A stretch of 64,000 bases of DNA from Terramyces sp. JEL0728. Taxonomy: Eukaryota; Chytridiomycota; Chytridiomycetes; Rhizophydiales; Terramycetaceae. Position numbers and translations under genes: made by a program. The notes beneath the pieces were generated by a model. That model had not been told where the DNA came from. It saw only the letters and a program-made list of their open reading frames with translations, and did no database searches. Below, one piece after another: positions 44,883-55,600 of this stretch. Position 1 is the first letter of the stretch. Every line of letters begins with the position of its first letter. The DNA lies in assembly GCA_027603945.1 (NCBI GenBank), contig JADIIU010000008.1:124001-188000 (forward strand). The letters are read 5' to 3'.

Positions 44883-45873
44883 ATGTCCAATAACGTTGCC
44901 TATATCGTGCCGACACTCGTATTATTTGGGGCAGGTATTATAAAGAATATGCAGATATACAGTATAGCAATACAATCCTTCAACAAATCACCGTTATTTG
45001 TATACGCTGCTATAATTACTGCAACATTGAATATAGTTTTGATTGGCAGTTACAGTGCGATAGAACAGTATAATCTTGCGCCTTATTCTGCGAACATCAG
45101 GAATATCTTGAATTTTTTTGGGGTAATAGCAGTAGCATTTACACACCTAATCATATATTTTGTGATACTAGTTCGAATACCTGTGGTTCAGAATTTAAAC
45201 TCTACCTTAAACAAACTATTTTTCCTTTCGAATATACTTGGAATTATGTTTCAAATAGTCGCCAATGTGATGAATGGCTTAAATTTTGGGTCTGTAATGC
45301 TGGGATATTTCGACAATGTATACGTTACACCATACACAACAGTACTTTAAACTAATGATAGATAAACGCGCTAGTCGTATTTGTTAATTCAATATTTCAA
45401 GCTTTCAATTACATCACAGCTTCATTTCTATTTATTTACAGCATTGCGAGAGATTTAGGAGTACCTGCCAAAGAAATATATCCGCAATTATTCATGAAAT
45501 ATGCCTTGTTCGATTATATACTCTTGGCTGCATTAAAGATATACGGGTGTATTGCCCTGGTGCTTCTTGTAATGAACCACAATGTCACTACAAACTTTAC
45601 TTTACTTGGGACTGAAGGTACTCTTGCGGTAACATAGGCACCGTAATAGTGTCTCCAATATACGCTTCATTTGTATTCTTTCACTCAAGCTTCAACGCGC
45701 CAAAGCAACTACTCAATGATTACAGTATACTCGGAAAATACCAGATTGTGCAATATGACTCTCAGCCATCAGTTCAAAGCACTTCAAACGCACATTTAGT
45801 TACTCCAGACTCAAATTTGAATAGTTCAGATGCAAATTTGATAGAGTTGCAAAACATTAATTTAAGTAAATAG
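44883..45873 (+). CDS. Orphan seven-transmembrane protein, family 2 member 1
   Basis: Two introns (GTACTTTAAACTAATGATAG and GTACTCTTGCGGTAACATAG) join three exons into 316 residues with seven hydrophobic segments. Examples are PTLVLFGAGI, FGVIAVAFTHLIIYFVILV, YALFDYILLAALKIYGCIAL and SPIYASFVFFHSSFNAPKQL. It is unlike the family 1 proteins at 14-17 kb, but is clearly related to the minus-strand gene at 47893-48791. The C-terminal tail is polar and S/T/N-rich with no TM. An S33 peptidase lies between the two paralogues. Receptor or lipid-metabolism roles are both possible, and I cannot name a function. Confidence 0.72.
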
Positions 45874-45927
45874 CACAGCATTCATCTACAAACATTTTAC
45901 ACAGTAATATAAAAAGTACATATTCTA

Positions 45928-47546
45928 TTAGTATTTAAAAAATGGTTGACTTGAATGTATCTTGCTCAGAGCCAATTCCAGAGCATCTACACTCTGACTA
46001 GTGAAAATCGGTATATCTGGATCGCATGTCGAGTTCTTTGGGGGCAGCACTCCTTCCAGTATAAATTTGCGTGTATGCTTTGACATACATTTAGAGTGTT
46101 GAGATAACGATACATGGCCGTAAGCATTAAATGTCAATAAAATGGCTTGTGGGTCGACATGGCCCTGATTTACCATCTGTTCAACTTTAACTGCTGACGA
46201 ATAAGGAGTAGCTGGATCAAAAGTATTACTTATGAGCATAATCTTGTTTTTCAGCCTTTTGTTCCATGGTCCACTGTACCTTTCTGAATCTGGGTTTCGT
46301 TGCCAAGTTCGGCTGAGTTAGAGAATGCTTACCATCTCAAGAAATAGTACAAGGTATCAACATTAACAAAGTTTTCCTTGTTCAAGATATTAATCCATTC
46401 CTCAAGGGTGTATTTTGTAGTTTGAACATCAAAGTCGGAACACGAAACTCCTAAATGAGAGTATTCTGAATTGGCGGATGATTGTTGAAAATCGCACACG
46501 CTTGTATCTTTGTAAAATAATGCAAAAAATGTCTCTGCATTATTTTCCAGCAAATCTTTTAGTATTTTTGCAAATACCGGCCATAATCGCGGTCTGTATA
46601 GTCGCGAACCTAAAATAGTTTTTATCATTGAAGCAGTAGCGAATTTGGTATACAAACCATTAAAATACCCGATTGGTTCATCTTCTACTCTATCAAGAAA
46701 CGCGGTAACTGTTTCTTTGGTGGTTTTGCCTAAATTATAAAGCAAGAACCTTTTTCATAAAGTGGGCAATCGTACCCCGCCAGATCACACTCTTCGTAAA
46801 ACTTTTCTTGTATCACGTAATAATCCTTGTGCATCCCCTTTACAAAGTCAAATACTGTTCCTTGATATTCATCAGGATCCGTTATCCCATCCAAAATAAA
46901 TTTACCAACTCTGTCAGGAAACATATTAGCAAAAGTTAATCCTAGAAAAGAACCATAGCTGGTCCCGTAATAGTTCAACTCTTCTATTCCCAAGAATTTC
47001 CTAATATACTCCATATCTTTTGCTACATTTGCAGTAGATAAAAAATCCACAAGATTACCACTGTACGTTATACAGTCCTTTGCAAATCCCTGAGATATTG
47101 AATTAAATAATCCAATTTGCTGCCTGCTTGCGTTGACAGGCGGTGTATATATTCCGTCAAACAAGTAATTTTGTTTTTGGAAATCAAAAGAGTCAAAAGA
47201 GCTTCCACATTTGATGGGCGAGCTCATTCCTACTCCTCTTGGGTCGAACCCAATTAGTTCAACATAGTCGCCAAATATTTCCCTGAATGATTCGTAATTG
47301 TCTTGTATCATTTCCACCCCACTTCCACCTGGGCCACCTACATTGAGTACAAGCTACCTGGGTTGAATATTAGAGGAATTGAAGGGTGTTTTATTGCAGG
47401 ATATTTCGCTAGATGAATATCTATGAGTGGGAACGTAGTGGAATGGTTGAGAGGCACCTGCACACTTGAGCATAATAATGCCCCGCAACTGTGCCAGGTA
47501 TTCAGGAGTGGTTCTACGTCAATTGTAAATTACGTTGAATATGCAT
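45928..47546 (-). CDS. S33-family alpha/beta hydrolase (tripeptidyl aminopeptidase-like)
   Basis: This is a serine hydrolase of the prolyl/tripeptidyl aminopeptidase type. Four 20-nt introns give 512 residues from the ATG at 47546. Spliced motifs are SVQVPLNHS, FNPGGPGGSG (oxyanion region, formed only by splicing GTAGCTTGTACTCAATGTAG), IGFDPRGVGMSSP, and the nucleophile elbow GTSYGSFLG. The C-terminal TAP-like region has the acid in LISNTFDPATP and the His in AYGHVSLSQHS. The complete catalytic triad suggests activity. The N-terminus is the weak point: family members are often secreted, but no signal peptide is seen at this start. One more upstream microexon is possible. It converges on the 7TM gene with 54 bp between stop codons. 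Confidence 0.82.
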
Positions 47547-47892
47547 AAAGTGGTAAAATTTTCATCTGCGGCTGCTTTTAAAGCACAATGCTTTTTCGCT
47601 TTTGTGCTTTGAGAAACCTGAAAAAGGAAATGGCTTTTGCGGTGTATGGTAAATTTCAAGATTGGCAATTCGCAATAGCTTAGCGGATGTTTCGTTTCAC
47701 ACGGACCATTTCCATTATAATTTCTTTGATTACTCGGTACTCGGACCATCAAAGGCATTGCGGTCAGTCACAAATCAAGTCTCAACATACTTGGGGTTTC
47801 AAAGCAACTGAAATATTTGCTATAATAGAAAGGTGGTTTATTTAGTTTCTTGTTTGATTCTAGAGCCAGTACCAGATTTGGAACTGTTTGAT
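47547..47892. other. Intergenic region, 346 bp
   Basis: This lies between the S33 peptidase start and the stop of the minus-strand 7TM gene. It could hold a missing 5' exon of the peptidase. An open minus frame (47519-47758) shows no domain. Confidence 0.35.
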
Positions 47893-48791
47893 CTACGTTA
47901 ATGTTGAATACTGTTTAGAGACATTGAAATCAGATAGCAACTGCTTAGAAGCGTTAAAACTGGCATGGACAAACACGAACGCAGCATAGATTGGAGACGC
48001 ATTGACAGTGCCTACATGAAAAACAGAATACCAACAGTAGCAACCAAAGTGACATTTGTAGGAATTTTGTTGTTTTTCAACACGATAATCAAGGCAATAC
48101 AGGAATACAATTTCAACCCAGCAAGGATAATGTAGTCGCACAAGGCATACTTCATAATCAACTGTGAAGCCAATTCTTTACGCGACACACCTAATTTTGA
48201 TGCGATATTGAAAATAAACATGTACGACGCAGCAATGAAATTGATGGTCTGCAAAAAATTGTTTACCATTACCAGCAATGCTTGCATCTATTTCAATAAT
48301 CACCTACTGTCGCGTATGGAGTAACGTACACTGAAACATATTGGCCAGATAGCACAACCCCAGCATTCAAGACATTGACAATCAATGCTGCTACCTGTAC
48401 CAACAATCCAACGACATTACAAGTGAAAAACACCCTAAAAATAAGGCTTTTCTTCTAAATTAGCTCAAGTTACATCCTGGACTACGGGGAGCCGTTTTAG
48501 AATTACCAGGTACAGGATAATATTTGTAAATCCTGTAGCTATTGACGCAAGGAACAGCGGAAAGTTCTGTAGGGACCAATTATACGGAGACACTGTATAA
48601 TCGAGCAACGCAATGTAGCACAGCAGAGTAACTACATTCAGACTTCCACAAATAATTGCTGCGTAAAAGAATGTAGACCCTTTCCCATAATTCTGTAGTG
48701 CAATGTGGAATATTTGAAAGTTCTTTTGTAATGCAGCACCGAATATTATGCCGGTTGGGATTATGTAAGATGAGATTAGTCTGTCCGCCAT
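47893..48791 (-). CDS. Orphan seven-transmembrane protein, family 2 member 2
   Basis: Three introns (GTAACTTGAGCTAATTTAG, GTAGGTGATTATTGAAATAG and GTATTCTGTTTTTCATGTAG) give 279 residues and seven TM segments. It aligns throughout with the gene at 44883: RLPVVQD against RIPVVQN after TM3, MKYALCDYIILAGLKLYSCI in TM6, and ASPIYAAFVFVHASFNASKQ in TM7. The second and third introns lie at the same places as the two introns of its paralogue; the first is absent there. It lacks the long polar tail of its paralogue. A perfect CRE site lies 45 bp upstream. Function unknown. Confidence 0.72.
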
Positions 48792-48835
48792 TTAGTGGAT
48801 TAGCAATATTGGCAACAGTTTTCGCGTTATCACCT

Positions 48836-48843
48836 TGACGTCA
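48836..48843. promoter_or_regulatory. CRE palindrome TGACGTCA
   Basis: A perfect bZIP (CREB/ATF) site lies 45 bp before the start of the 7TM gene on the minus strand, next to a TTTTCGCG box. The distance equals that of the E-boxes at 2767 and 63069 from their genes. Confidence 0.4.
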
Positions 48844-48978
48844 TTCGCCATACCGCTCATCGGAAATTACTAGTGGTTCCTGTTATATCGTGTGAATTAC
48901 CTTGTCCATAATATCTAATCAATAGCAAGATACTTGAATTAAAAAATACGCCTTTAAAATAGAAATTACTCAACGAAC

Positions 48979-49998
48979 CTATACATCTTTAATTAAACCA
49001 ACAAAAGAAGGCCGCTGTTGGTCAAACATGAACCCTCTGGTTCCAACAGAATACCCGATTACGCCATTTCCATACTGAGCACTTCCAACAACCCCGCCAA
49101 CATAAACCTCGTTGATTAAATTCCCGCTAAAATCTATTTCTCGTATCCATCCATCTGTATCACCATACAAAATATCATCCTTTATATCAAAATATAGTCG
49201 CTGGTTTTTAGCCTTCCTTTCTATCAATTTAGTGCTCAGATTCCGCGCGTCGTAAATGGATACCCCGCCATTGCGCATCGAATACACAATGTAATTATCT
49301 TTTTGCTTGATTTGAGTTATTCCATTCGGCTCTTTAATGTAGTTGGTATACCCGTCCTGGTAAAGAGTAATCAACCCGTTAAAAGTGCCGATACAGTTCA
49401 AATGGGTAAAATCCATGCAAGATACAAGTCCCTGTATTTTCAAAGATTCTTTTTCTTGACCGGATATATCGTATACTTGAACCAGGTTCTTGAACCCAAA
49501 GTATAGATCTGTATGATTGAATTTAGCAGTTAGCGGAGTTATTTGCTCACCCAGCAAGTGTGTTTTGTATGCTTGGCGCTGGTAATAATGCACTGAGTCG
49601 TAGAGCACTGGCGGATGGTCTTTTATTGATATCACAAAGCATTTGTGCTGGTCTGATAGGCTGTAGTACGGGTAAAAGTCGAATGAATAGATTTGGTCTG
49701 GGAATTTACAGGCTTTCCTTTCGTCCATTCCAATCCTCTTGATTAGTTTTGTATTTTTTGGGTTCACACTATGCAGCGATTCACTCTCCACTGCATCCAA
49801 CCGCATTGATCGATCCATTGGGTTCAAGTTACTGTCGAATGAGTTTTTGTTCTGTGTGTGGTTTGAATCCAACTCCAGTCGATCCATTGCAGGGACGCTT
49901 TCCAAATCCTGCAAGTGCAATAATTCGTTGAATTCAGTCAGCCCAACCACTTCATTCCCACCAGGTGCAAACCAAATCTGAGAATAAAAATTGTTCAT
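48979..49998 (-). CDS. WRAP53: WRAP53/TCAB1-like WD40 protein
   Basis: In animals TCAB1 binds CAB-box RNAs and brings telomerase and scaRNPs to Cajal bodies; the yeast relative Swt21 acts in splicing. The single-exon gene encodes up to 339 residues. After a polar N-terminus the WD repeats start at QIYSFDFYPYYSLSDQHKCF. Then follow KDHPPVLYDSVHYYQRQAYK, LYFGFKNLVQVYDISG, and the most diagnostic block KNQRLYFDIKDDILYGDTDG (family NQRIYFDL...SG). The repeats are shorter and more degenerate than in animals. The first ATG (49998) overlaps the PI synthase ATG; a start at one of the internal Met codons is possible because the N-terminus is not conserved. Confidence 0.72.
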   Translation of the reverse strand: MNNFYSQIWFAPGGNEVVGLTEFNELLHLQDLESVPAMDRLELDSNHTQNKNSFDSNLNPMDRSMRLDAVESESLHSVNPKNTKLIKRIGMDERKACKFPDQIYSFDFYPYYSLSDQHKCFVISIKDHPPVLYDSVHYYQRQAYKTHLLGEQITPLTAKFNHTDLYFGFKNLVQVYDISGQEKESLKIQGLVSCMDFTHLNCIGTFNGLITLYQDGYTNYIKEPNGITQIKQKDNYIVYSMRNGGVSIYDARNLSTKLIERKAKNQRLYFDIKDDILYGDTDGWIREIDFSGNLINEVYVGGVVGSAQYGNGVIGYSVGTRGFMFDQQRPSFVGLIKDV

Positions 49999-50800
49999 GC
50001 AACAAATCACAATCCTCAAATCTTTTATAGAACAAAAAACGAATACAAAACTCAACCCGGTATTTTTCTACATTCCCAACTTGATTGGTTATTCCAGGAT
50101 TATATTTGGGTTGATTTCATTGCTACTCATGAATAGGTATCCGTATTCAGCCATTTTGTTTTATGGGATTTCTTGTCTTTTGGATGCACTCGATGGATAC
50201 GCTGCGAGGTTTGTTTTGTTAATGTAGGCATTATAATCAGTCATCGCAGTTCGGAGCTGTGTTGGATATGGTAACCGACAGGTATACTCTATTAATCCAT
50301 AGGTAATTAGATTTAACCCTAGGTGTCTAATATATTAATCCACAGGTACGTGGGGTTTTAATGATAGGTAACCAGCATTAACATAGGTCTACTACCGCAT
50401 GCTTGTTGATACACTTGGCCAGACTTTACCCCTCATTCACATTTCTTTTCCAACTACTGGTCTCGCTAGACTTGTCATCTCATTACATGCACATGTTTTC
50501 CTCTCTAAAGTCAGGAAAAGAATCTCATAAACAAGTGGACGAAAACACCAACAAATTCATGCAACTCTACTATACAGACAGGACCGTCTTGTTCCTGGTG
50601 TAATTATTACTAACCGCAGATGTGCTGGGAATGAATTGTGTTTTGTGTTTTTATATGCCCTGTTCTGGTTCACAAACTGGTTTACTATTGGTGGATTGAT
50701 TTTGACTTTACCTGTATGTGGGTTCAAACAATTCATGAATGTGATCCAGTTGCAAGAAGCCAGCACATTTTTGGCCGAGTTGGATACTAAAAATAAATGA
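49997..50800 (+). CDS. PIS1: CDP-diacylglycerol--inositol 3-phosphatidyltransferase (PI synthase)
   Basis: This ER membrane enzyme makes phosphatidylinositol from CDP-DAG and inositol. The spliced product has 219 residues (yeast 220). The CDP-alcohol phosphotransferase motif D-x2-DG-x2-AR-x8-G-x3-D-x3-D reads LDALDGYAARHYNQSSQFGA then VLDMVTDR. It is complete only after a 19-nt intron (50209-50227) is removed. Removing 50282-50386 (five adjoining intron units, 105 nt) joins DMVTDR to STTACLLIHLARLYP without loss or gain of residues. A last 20-nt intron (50600-50619) restores LFLVCAGNELCFVFLY. Several TM segments follow the catalytic motif. The ATG at 49997 is the only one before the conserved FFYIPNLIGYSRI; it overlaps the WRAP53 start on the other strand. 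Confidence 0.95.
50282..50386 (+). other. Array of five back-to-back microintrons in PIS1
   Basis: The 105 nt between two exons of PIS1 divide exactly into five intron-like units of 21, 20, 23, 22 and 19 nt (starts 50282, 50303, 50323, 50346 and 50368). Each begins GT (GTATAC, GTAATT, GTGTCT, GTACGT, GTAACC) and ends AG. Each has TTAAT or TTAAC a few bases before the AG, just like single introns elsewhere in the window. No exon bases lie between units: every boundary reads AG|GT. The protein alignment across the site is gapless, so the whole stretch must be removed. It could go as one 105-nt intron or by successive splicing. Confidence 0.85.
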
Positions 50801-50857
50801 TATTGTATCCGCTATTGAATTATTCCTTTAAAAATCTCAATCTAAAAACAACCGGAA

Positions 50858-52570
50858 ATGAACAAAAAACTGATTGAATTCAACAATCAGTTCTTTAACA
50901 AAGCACAAGAATTTAAAGAATACAAACTACTAATCAAACAATTGCAATTGCTGTCCAAAAAGAAACAATTACTTTTGCACTATTACCAAGAAAGTCAAGA
51001 ATCTGTTCAATCTGCCGACAGCTGTATAGATGATGCTACTAGCGATATCGCATCTTTGATTACAAACCCAACTGATGCTCTAGACAATTCAAAGCTTGTT
51101 TCCATAGATCATGTACAAAATCAAGCAGATCAAATAGAGGATCAAGAATTGGTTATCAATCACACAGAAGATTTGTCACATCGAGTAGAGCTTTCTTCAG
51201 ATCATGTGCAGAAAGCAGCCAAAGACAACGATATAGAACACCACTCTGTAGAAACAAAATGTTCAAGTAAACTGGCAAAAGAAAAACTGATTGATTTGGA
51301 TAAATTAGAAACTGAAATAACAAGAAAGCTAAACAAATTCAATTTAAAAGAACTGGAATTCATTTCGAAAAATCTCTCCATGATTAAATCACCAATTATT
51401 ACAATAATCTCTGAATCAAACATTAATTCATCAATCTTTACATTTGCTTATTTCGTTCAAAACATTTCGAGAATTTCAATTAAAACAGGGTCTGTTTCTG
51501 TAAGAGATTTTGAGCTGTTGATTGATTTTATAGAAAAGAGGAAATTAGATTATTTACAGTTAATTAACCAAGTCGATTTATTCAACTACTCTTCAATTTC
51601 ACTTAAAGACATTCTTGAACGATTGGATTTTTTTAAATGCCAAATCAACGAATTGAGTCTTGTTTGTTTAATGCAAGACAGTTACGAACTACAGTTACCC
51701 AAATACAAGAGTATAGAATTAGTGAACATGGGACTGCGTGATAAAGATCTACTCAATATTGATTTCAGCGATTGTCATACGATTGTGCTAAAGAACAATT
51801 ATTTCACAGAAAAAGGATTACAAAAGACAATAACCAGCAAGTTAAAAGATGTAAATATTTCAAACCAGTATTGCACAATTCAATTCCTTGTATTTGATCA
51901 TTTGGAAAAGCTAGAGTTTGATTTTATTTCATTCACAGAGCAAGAAGCAGAGTATCTGTCTAAAGGGCTAAGAAAATCACGAATCGAAACACTGGTGCTC
52001 AAGGATTGTGGAGTTAGTATAAATGGATTGAAAACTATACTAGTTAGGACAATGCACTTGCAGAATTTGGAGATTAGCAATTTGATTTATACCAGAAATT
52101 ATGTCGAAAAGAAGGGCAACAAGTACCAGGCTACATTTGATGAAATCAAGGAGTCTTTTCAAATTGAGCGATATGCAGTTATTGTGCTAACAGATTACAT
52201 AAAAACAACCAAACTGCTGTCATTGAAATTTCACATCAAGGGCGAATACTATACATTTATGACGTTGATGTATGATACAATGAAGCAATCGCAGAGTATT
52301 GTAGATTTGAACGAGCAATGGTCTTTCTGCAAAGGGTTTGTCAAACAGAACCAAGTGCTACAACAGAAGCGGTTGGTTGAATTGTGCCACAGCGTGCGGA
52401 GTTTAAGGTTGCTGCCGATTGAGGCTGATTTGAGAGGAATTGTTATTAAAGAGCTATTGGTTGGATTGGCACCACTAAAGTACAGCAAGTTTGCTGGTGA
52501 GCTGATGCACAAGTTTGGGCTGCGGTTTCGGAATTATCATGAATTTATTCAACAAATAATAAATATTTGA
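50858..52570 (+). CDS. LRR-like (RNI-type) lineage-specific protein
   Basis: I do not recognise this 570-residue single-exon protein. The first 50 residues form a basic helix (KEYKLLIKQLQLLSKKKQLL). An acidic, disordered part with several DHVQ repeats follows. The C-terminal two thirds show irregular leucine-rich repeats such as INELSLVCL, SIELVNMGLRDKDLLNIDFS, ETLVLKDCGVSINGLKTIL and LQNLEISNLIYTR. These resemble ribonuclease-inhibitor-type repeats of proteins lacking fixed spacing. No signal or TM segment is present. Lack of introns sets it apart from most neighbours. It converges on the megasynthase with 30 bp between stop codons. A protein-binding role is the most that can be inferred. 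Confidence 0.6.
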   Translation: MNKKLIEFNNQFFNKAQEFKEYKLLIKQLQLLSKKKQLLLHYYQESQESVQSADSCIDDATSDIASLITNPTDALDNSKLVSIDHVQNQADQIEDQELVINHTEDLSHRVELSSDHVQKAAKDNDIEHHSVETKCSSKLAKEKLIDLDKLETEITRKLNKFNLKELEFISKNLSMIKSPIITIISESNINSSIFTFAYFVQNISRISIKTGSVSVRDFELLIDFIEKRKLDYLQLINQVDLFNYSSISLKDILERLDFFKCQINELSLVCLMQDSYELQLPKYKSIELVNMGLRDKDLLNIDFSDCHTIVLKNNYFTEKGLQKTITSKLKDVNISNQYCTIQFLVFDHLEKLEFDFISFTEQEAEYLSKGLRKSRIETLVLKDCGVSINGLKTILVRTMHLQNLEISNLIYTRNYVEKKGNKYQATFDEIKESFQIERYAVIVLTDYIKTTKLLSLKFHIKGEYYTFMTLMYDTMKQSQSIVDLNEQWSFCKGFVKQNQVLQQKRLVELCHSVRSLRLLPIEADLRGIVIKELLVGLAPLKYSKFAGELMHKFGLRFRNYHEFIQQIINI

Positions 52571-52600
52571 ATAGTTTATAAACTAGAGAATGTCTGTAGT

Positions 52601-55600
52601 TTATTGCAAACCAAGTTTGGTAACTCGGTAAATTGTACCCCAAGCAGAAGGTGTAACGATGCCTTTCAATACAGTCGGTGTAATGAACCCTAGTTTAGGC
52701 GATGTGCAGCAGCTACTTTCTTGCACATCCTGCCACACTACAACTTGGCTGATTTTCAGAGTTTGCTTGTTCAGTGTTGCTTCAACAACCAAAGCCAATA
52801 ACTGATCAAACAGTCCAACTAGTCTGCTCGCAAAAGAAGGCTTGATGTTCATGTAAATGAAATTGAGTGTTACAGTCGTATCTGACGGCTCAATCAACAA
52901 ATTCATGTCAAATTCACTGTAAAATGATTTTAGGTCGAGGTGTACAGTCCCGTTCCCAAAATTGTATCCTTTGTTGGAGCTGGTTGGCATGTTTTGGTAG
53001 TAGAATACAGAATTCCATAATTTGCTGTGCCATGGAATAGATCCTGACCATTTGATGTAACTTGATAAGCTTGGGTGATGGACACTGGTAGCAAAACTAT
53101 CCGCTTGCACAATTTTAATAAATTCGTGAATTTCCAACGTTTCATCAACCTTTAATCGAGTTGGGGAGACGTGGATGGCACAGCCAACAATACTAAATTA
53201 ATACAATAGTACTCTTCTACGTTCTCTATATCTAAATCTCTTCCTGAAAACATGTTGCCAAACAAAACCTCATTCTTGCCACTAAAAGAAGCAAGAACTA
53301 GTCCCCAAACCGATTTGAATATCATTGCTGGTGTCACTCCCATCATTGAAGCCGCTTTGTTTACATCAGCTAACAGAGTCTGAAATTCTTTGGAGATTTT
53401 CTTTACAGATTTGGAATTGTCGTAGCAAGATGGGTTGAAATCGGGCATGCGTGCGTCTTTCAGGTATTTCTTGAAATAATCTTGGGATAGATTCTGGTTT
53501 GCTTGAATATACTGAGGCAATCCTTTGATGGATGTTGACTGGCGCAGTTTGTTCCCATCCATATGTGCAAAAATGTCGTTTACAATTCTGCTTGATGACC
53601 AACCATCGTATAATACATGGTGCATAGAAAGCACAAGATCGGTGAATTTGCCATTGGTTTCTACCAGGGCCAGTTTGAAATAACAGTATTCAGCAATATT
53701 AAATCCAGTCGCTGCTTTATCTTTTAAATATTTATCCAAGTTGCCGACAATTTGGATTTTATGAGCGAATGGTTTTTGCAAAGCCTGGTACACACCTTTA
53801 TCCGTCAAAAAGAACCTCGTCCTTAGTGCTGGATGAACGGTAATTGCCTGAAAGACTGCAGATTCTAGCTTTACCGCAGCAATGGGAGAATTGATTTTCC
53901 AAGTAATTTGGAAACAGTAGGCATTTGGTTCAACAAGTGTTTTCAAGAATATCGATGCTTGCATTGGAGTTGCAGGATAGATATCAATGATCGTCGGGTC
54001 GCTTTTTTTGACATTGGACATGATTTGGTTTCTAACGCTGTTGCTAGATTAATCTCAGAGTACCTGATACTACATTCCTCGTTAATGATGATTGGTTTTC
54101 CTTTTGGTAGCTCCTTTGTGTACAATGATGCAATTCTGGACAATGTTTGCTTTTGGAATACCAGCGCAGAAGTTAAAGGAAACCCAATTTCCTTTGCTTG
54201 TTTTATCATCCGAGTCAACAGAATTGAATCACCACCCAATTCAAAAAAGGATGAATTCTTGCCAACTATGTTTAAATCAATTTTCAGCAAGTCTGCCCAG
54301 ATCTGAGCCAACTGCATCTCCATTTCAGTTTCTGGTTTTTCAAATTCAACTTTGATTTCCATCTTCATTATGGCTTTCTTGTCAACCTTTCCATTTGAAG
54401 TCAGTGGCAGAGAATCCATTGGAATAATAACCGAGGGCACCATATAAAACGGCATACAGTCCAATGCCAAGTCAAGGATAGCGCCAACATTTGCAGTTAT
54501 TGGAGTTACAAAGGCAACCAATTTCTCATCAATGACCAATACTTCTGCAGATTCGACAAGCTTCAGGTTGTTTTTTACCTCATTCAATTCTATTCTGTAT
54601 CCATTCAACTTGATCATATCGTCATTTCGTCCTAGGAATTCAATTTCTCCATTTTCTGTCCACCTGCACACATCGCCAGTGCGATACAGCTTGCTTCCGT
54701 CATTCACGAATACGTTGTCAATAAATCTTTCATCAGTCAGATCTTGTCTATACAGGTATCCTAAAGCAACACCAGTTCCACCAACCAGTAACTCACCAGA
54801 CACACCAATTGGTACTAGATTCAGTGATTTATCCACAATGTATTGGTTTGTATTTGCTAGAGGCTTTCCAATAGTGATTGTTTCGATATCGGGGTTGACT
54901 TTTAATGACGTGCATGTAATTGTAATTTCGGATGGCCCGTATGTGTTGTACATGCTTACTATTGGTGACCATTTATCAACCAACTCGCGGTCAAGCGCTT
55001 CGCCACCTACAATCAGCTGTTTTAGGTTTGGATAATCGTTAGGATCCAGCGATTTTAATAGTGATGGAGTCATATGCACTGCATCCACTTTATGCAGCAA
55101 ATCAAAGCTGTCTGCTTCTTTTAAAACCAGAGTTGAATAATTGGACAGCACCATAAAGATATCAGATTCGCACGTATCAAAATTGATTGAAACTACATTT
55201 GCCCACTTCATGTGGTTGATTTTGTAAGCGTGTGGAATCTGTACTGTGGCATAATTGGCAAGCGACAAGTGCGAGATTACAACCCCTTTTGGTTTTCCAG
55301 TTGATCCTGAAGTGAAAACAACATAAGCTGGATCTGATCCTGAAACAGCCCTTTCTTGTACTTGGGCATTTTCATACAGAGAACAATCAAGCGAGAACAC
55401 TGCGATCCCCAGCTCCTTCAAGCTGTCAACGATTAAGGGATCTGAATCTGGATGTACTAGTGCCTTTTTTGCGTGTGCCTCTGTAACAATGGTGGTAATT
55501 CTTCCCACAGGCATTGAATTGTCTATAGGGATATAAGCACCTCCAGCTTTCAAAACGGCGAATATTCCTACTATGAATTCGAATGATCTGCTGGTGATTA

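Noticed and set aside
47519..47758. Minus-strand 79-codon frame upstream of the S33 peptidase as its 5' exon
   Set aside because: Its reading phase does not join the peptidase after the 20-nt intron. The frame that does join begins at the ATG at 47546.
50282..50386. Reading the 105 nt in PIS1 as a coding exon or insertion in the protein
   Set aside because: It contains in-frame stops, and the PI synthase alignment is continuous without it. Whether it is one long intron or five remains open and is stated as such.
54532..55035. Plus-strand 167-codon frame inside the megasynthase
   Set aside because: It is antisense to the adenylation domain core and has no recognisable content.
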